DNA of 64,000 bases, taken from Mycolicibacterium austroafricanum. Its GTDB lineage: Bacteria > Actinomycetota > Actinomycetes > Mycobacteriales > Mycobacteriaceae. Where the stretch lies: assembly GCF_000612725.1 (NCBI RefSeq), contig NZ_HG964454.1:618026-682025 (forward strand). The letters run 5' to 3'. Below, one piece after another: positions 62,107 through 64,000 of the stretch (positions are counted from its first letter, which is position 1; every line of letters starts with the position of its first letter). Made by a program: the position numbers and the translations under genes. The notes beneath the pieces are model-generated. The model saw only the letters and a list, made by a program, of their open reading frames with translations. It made no database searches and was not told where the DNA came from.

Positions 62107-62837
62107 CAAGGGAGATCGAAACCTACTCCGGCACTGCGGCATTGGTGGCGGCTGCCGGGGACCGCCTGGTGGCGTCCATCAAGAACGCGGTCGAGGGACG
62201 GAGTTCGGCGCACATCGTGCTGACCGGAGGAGGCACCGGCATCGGCCTTCTCGGCCGGGTCGCCGAGCGCAGCGGCGAGATCGACTGGTCGAAGGTGCAC
62301 ATCTACTGGGGCGATGAACGATTCGTCGCCCATGACGATGACGAGCGCAACGAGAAGCAGGCCCGCGAGGCCCTGTTGGACCACGTGGACATCCCGGCGG
62401 CGAATGTGCACGCGATGGCCGCCAGCGACGGTGAGTTCGGTGACGCGCTGGACGCGGCGGCCGAGGCCTACGCGCAGGTGCTGACCGAAGCCGGCGGCGC
62501 AGAGCCCACGCCTGCGTTCGACGTTCACCTGCTGGGCATGGGCGGCGAAGGCCACGTCAACTCGTTGTTCCCCGACACCGCGGCCGTGCGGGAGACCGAG
62601 CGACTGGTGGTCGGGGTGGCCGATTCCCCGAAGCCACCGCCACGCCGGATCACGTTGACATTGCCTGCGATCACCCGGTCCCGCGAGGTGTGGCTGGTGG
62701 TGTCCGGCGCCGCCAAAGCGGATGCGGTCGCGGCGGCGATCGGGGGTGCCGACCCGGTCGACATTCCCGCCGCCGGCGCCGTCGGCACCGAGGCCACCGT
62801 GTGGCTACTCGACGAGGACGCCGCGTCGAAGCTCTGA
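62103..62837 (+). CDS. pgl: 6-phosphogluconolactonase
   Basis: Hydrolyses 6-phosphogluconolactone after Zwf. The 244-aa product has LTGGGTGIGLLGRV, the loop HIYWGDERFVAHDDDERNEKQAREALLDHV and LLGMGGEGHVNSLFPDT, typical of the DevB/SOL family. Last gene of the pentose phosphate operon; its ATG overlaps the opcA stop. Its 3' end overlaps the convergent DUF6632-like gene by 33 bp. Confidence 0.95.
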   Translation: MTREIETYSGTAALVAAAGDRLVASIKNAVEGRSSAHIVLTGGGTGIGLLGRVAERSGEIDWSKVHIYWGDERFVAHDDDERNEKQAREALLDHVDIPAANVHAMAASDGEFGDALDAAAEAYAQVLTEAGGAEPTPAFDVHLLGMGGEGHVNSLFPDTAAVRETERLVVGVADSPKPPPRRITLTLPAITRSREVWLVVSGAAKADAVAAAIGGADPVDIPAAGAVGTEATVWLLDEDAASKL

Positions 62838-63203
62838 TCTTCTGACGAGCACCGCCAGCACGACCGCGACCAGCAGCAGCGCGGGAACGTCACCCCACAG
62901 ATGCCCTCTGTGGTGGCTGTCGTCGAGGGATTGCACCGCCATGATCGCGGCGTGCACGACGCTTGACCACACGGTGAACCAGATCAGGCTGACGTTGTTT
63001 TCGGGCTTTCGCGCCGCGAGACACAGAAACACCCCGAGTACCGCGTAGAGGCCGACGATCATCATGAAGTAGTCGGAATCGTACGGCGCGCCGTGATGCC
63101 ACGCCCAGCCCGACGGCCACACCAGGGCCAGCGGGTAGAGGAGAAGCATCACGGCGCCGAAGACGACGAGCGCGATGCGGAGAAGCCGATAGCTGACGGT
63201 CAT
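62805..63203 (-). CDS. Small membrane protein (DUF6632-like)
   Basis: A 132-aa protein with four hydrophobic segments: LLRIALVVFGAVMLLLYPLALVWP, YFMMIVGLYAVLGVFLCLAA, VSLIWFTVWSSVVHAAIMAVQS and DVPALLLVAVVLAVLVR. The WSSVVHAAIMAVQ pattern recalls DUF6632. Function unknown. I start it at ATG 63203; an in-frame start at 63293 adds 30 polar residues. It converges with pgl and is the last chromosomal gene before the mobile element. Confidence 0.65.
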   Translation of the reverse strand: MTVSYRLLRIALVVFGAVMLLLYPLALVWPSGWAWHHGAPYDSDYFMMIVGLYAVLGVFLCLAARKPENNVSLIWFTVWSSVVHAAIMAVQSLDDSHHRGHLWGDVPALLLVAVVLAVLVRRSELRRGVLVE

Positions 63204-63361
63204 TGCACGCTCCAGAACATCATGGTCGGTGCTTTCAGTAAGGCCGAACGCGTCGATTTGATGCTCTATCTCTGCCGAGAGCTTACGCGCCATCGATGTG
63301 TTTGGGTGTTGAGCCGCCGCTGGGTTTGGTCCCGATGCGGTTCACGCCTCGGCCTGATCCT

Positions 63362-63424
63362 CGCCGAGATTGCTTCTACGGCTGCGGAATTCGAGATTGT
63401 GCCGCCGTGGATGCAATCTCGGCG
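63362..63424. repeat. 12-bp perfect inverted repeat, 63-nt stem-loop
   Basis: CGCCGAGATTGC at 63362-63373 pairs with GCAATCTCGGCG at 63413-63424 (39-nt loop). The core CGAGATTG also recurs directly at 63392-63399 inside the loop, so the element has three copies of the same octamer. Could be a recombination site, element end or structured RNA. Confidence 0.75.
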
Positions 63425-63469
63425 GGGGTGTGGATTGGTGGCGGGACTTGTCACCGGGCGGCGGTAGTG

Positions 63470-63485
63470 TAGAACATACGTTCCC
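63470..63485. promoter_or_regulatory. SOS-box-like (LexA) site
   Basis: TAGAACATACGTTCCC matches the mycobacterial LexA consensus TCGAACrnryGTTyGA at 13 of 16 positions, with a perfect GAAC-ATAC-GTTC core. No SOS gene follows on either strand, so it may be a leftover from a 13E12/DUF222-type element or belong to the mobile element. Confidence 0.5.
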
Positions 63486-63515
63486 TTGGGTTGGTCGTGT
63501 ATTTACCGGTCGTGA

Positions 63516-63923
63516 TCAGGGGTTATGCGTTGTGGACGGTGTCCTGGACGCGGTGATTAGCCCGGCTCTGCGTTGACCGTGTGCGATGGCGAGTTGAGTT
63601 CGGAGCTGCTGGTTTTCTTCGGTGAGTTCTTTGATCCGCTGGTGGGCGAGCTCGATCCGTTGCTGCCAGGATTCCTCGCTGGCGCGCGTGCGTGGGTTGG
63701 CCGCCGCGCGGGGTGACGCCGGCTGGGTATTGATTCGGTTGAGCAGGTCGGGCTGGGTGTAGATCCAGGAGCGGGCAACGCCCGCCGAACGCGCGAGGCC
63801 AGCGACGGTGACGGCGGCACCGGTGCTTTGGAGATGGTCGAGGGCGTCGACGGCTCGCTGACGTGTGCGTTCGCGGCGGTCCGCAGCGGCCTTTTGAAGG
63901 TGTGCGGTGTTGTCAGCTCGCAT
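63516..63923 (-). CDS. Transposition protein TnpC-like (DUF6262)
   Basis: A 135-aa protein typical of the third gene of Tn554-like elements: RRERTRQRAVDALDHLQSTGAAVTVAGLARSAGVARSWIYTQPDLLNRI, a HTH-like part, followed by a coiled coil (RIELAHQRIKELTEENQQLRTQLA). In such elements it assists the tyrosine recombinases TnpA and TnpB. Its ATG overlaps the stop of the upstream partial gene (tnpB-like). Confidence 0.82.
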   Translation of the reverse strand: MRADNTAHLQKAAADRRERTRQRAVDALDHLQSTGAAVTVAGLARSAGVARSWIYTQPDLLNRINTQPASPRAAANPRTRASEESWQQRIELAHQRIKELTEENQQLRTQLAIAHGQRRAGLITASRTPSTTHNP

Positions 63924-64000
63924 CGTCGGTGTCCGAACCTGTTGGGGGTGAAGGGGTTTCGAGACTGGTGATGATGGTGAGCAGGTTGTCGGCGGTGCTT
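63913..64000 (-). CDS. C-terminal end of a site-specific recombinase (TnpB-like), cut by window edge
   Basis: Only the last 28 codons are visible (STADNLLTIITSLE, then PSPPTGSDTDDAS and stop). The stop lies inside the start of the TnpC-like gene, the arrangement expected for tnpB-tnpC of a Tn554-like element. Identity rests on this context; the catalytic part is outside the window. Confidence 0.45.
   Translation of the reverse strand, partial: STADNLLTIITSLETPSPPTGSDTDDAS

Larger units (their letters stand above)
63204..63515. other. Junction region between chromosomal genes and mobile element
   Basis: 312 bp without a convincing gene. It contains a 12-bp inverted repeat (63362-63424) and an SOS-box-like site (63470-63485). 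It probably includes the end of the mobile element, whose exact border I cannot place. Confidence 0.5.

Overview
The window is high-GC actinobacterial DNA from a mycobacterium, most likely a rapid grower of the Mycolicibacterium type. I base this on gene content and recalled gene order of M. tuberculosis, not on a database search. The core runs backwards through the stretch known in M. tuberculosis as Rv1540 to about Rv1445c: rluD-lspA-ansA-dinX-ileS, then lipL-meaB-mutB-mutA, the SPFH/NfeD pair, hemH-inhA-fabG1, the Rv1481/Rv1480/moxR1 and ripB-ripA cluster, acn-acnR, the suf operon, mptB with its ABC exporter, ctaA, qor, ctaB, and tkt-tal-zwf-opcA-pgl. Many genes start with GTG, and several seem to be read from leaderless mRNAs with a TAnnnT hexamer 6-8 nt before the start codon.

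Region by region. 1-6.8 kb holds lipoprotein signal peptidase, asparaginase, a Y-family polymerase, a small S4 RNA-binding protein and isoleucyl-tRNA synthetase with a translational T-box leader. 6.8-8.7 kb is an accessory cluster: a condensation-domain-like half protein divergent from a small HTH regulator and a polytopic membrane protein, with a repeated operator-like sequence in the shared promoter region. 8.7-15.2 kb is methylmalonyl-CoA mutase with its GTPase chaperone and a LipL-type serine hydrolase. 15.2-18.9 kb is membrane proteins and the SPFH/NfeD pair. 19.3-20.6 kb is a formate/nitrite-type channel overlapping cyanase. 20.6-23.2 kb is heme synthesis and the FAS-II genes inhA and fabG1. 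23.3-29.6 kb is a MoxR/VWA/DUF58 module and the NlpC/P60 peptidoglycan hydrolases RipB and RipA.

29.7-36.5 kb is aconitase with its TetR regulator and an AcnR-like operator, a tiny HTH protein, an ABC-F ATPase, enoyl-CoA hydratase and thioredoxin. A secreted GH16 glycosidase with an acidic repeat follows at the place where M. tuberculosis has trxA, ctpD and fadE15. 38.5-44.8 kb is the complete suf Fe-S assembly operon with its [4Fe-4S] repressor SufR and a near-consensus SufR operator; SufB has no intein. 44.9-52.4 kb is MptB mannosyltransferase, an ABC exporter, an inserted DAPG-hydrolase-like gene with a divergent TetR, heme A synthase, an ATP-grasp protein and quinone oxidoreductase.

52.7-54.2 kb is a secreted GjpA-like surface protein behind a candidate IdeR iron box. 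54.3-62.8 kb is a DUF1254 protein, heme O synthase and the pentose phosphate operon. The right end (63.5-64.0 kb) enters a Tn554-like mobile element (tnpC and the end of a tnpB-type recombinase), flanked by an SOS-box-like site and a 12-bp inverted repeat. I saw no rRNA, tRNA or CRISPR.

The least explained material is the 6.8-8.7 kb divergent cluster, the iron-box surface protein, the FNT-cyanase pair, the DAPG-hydrolase/TetR insertion and the mobile element at the right edge.
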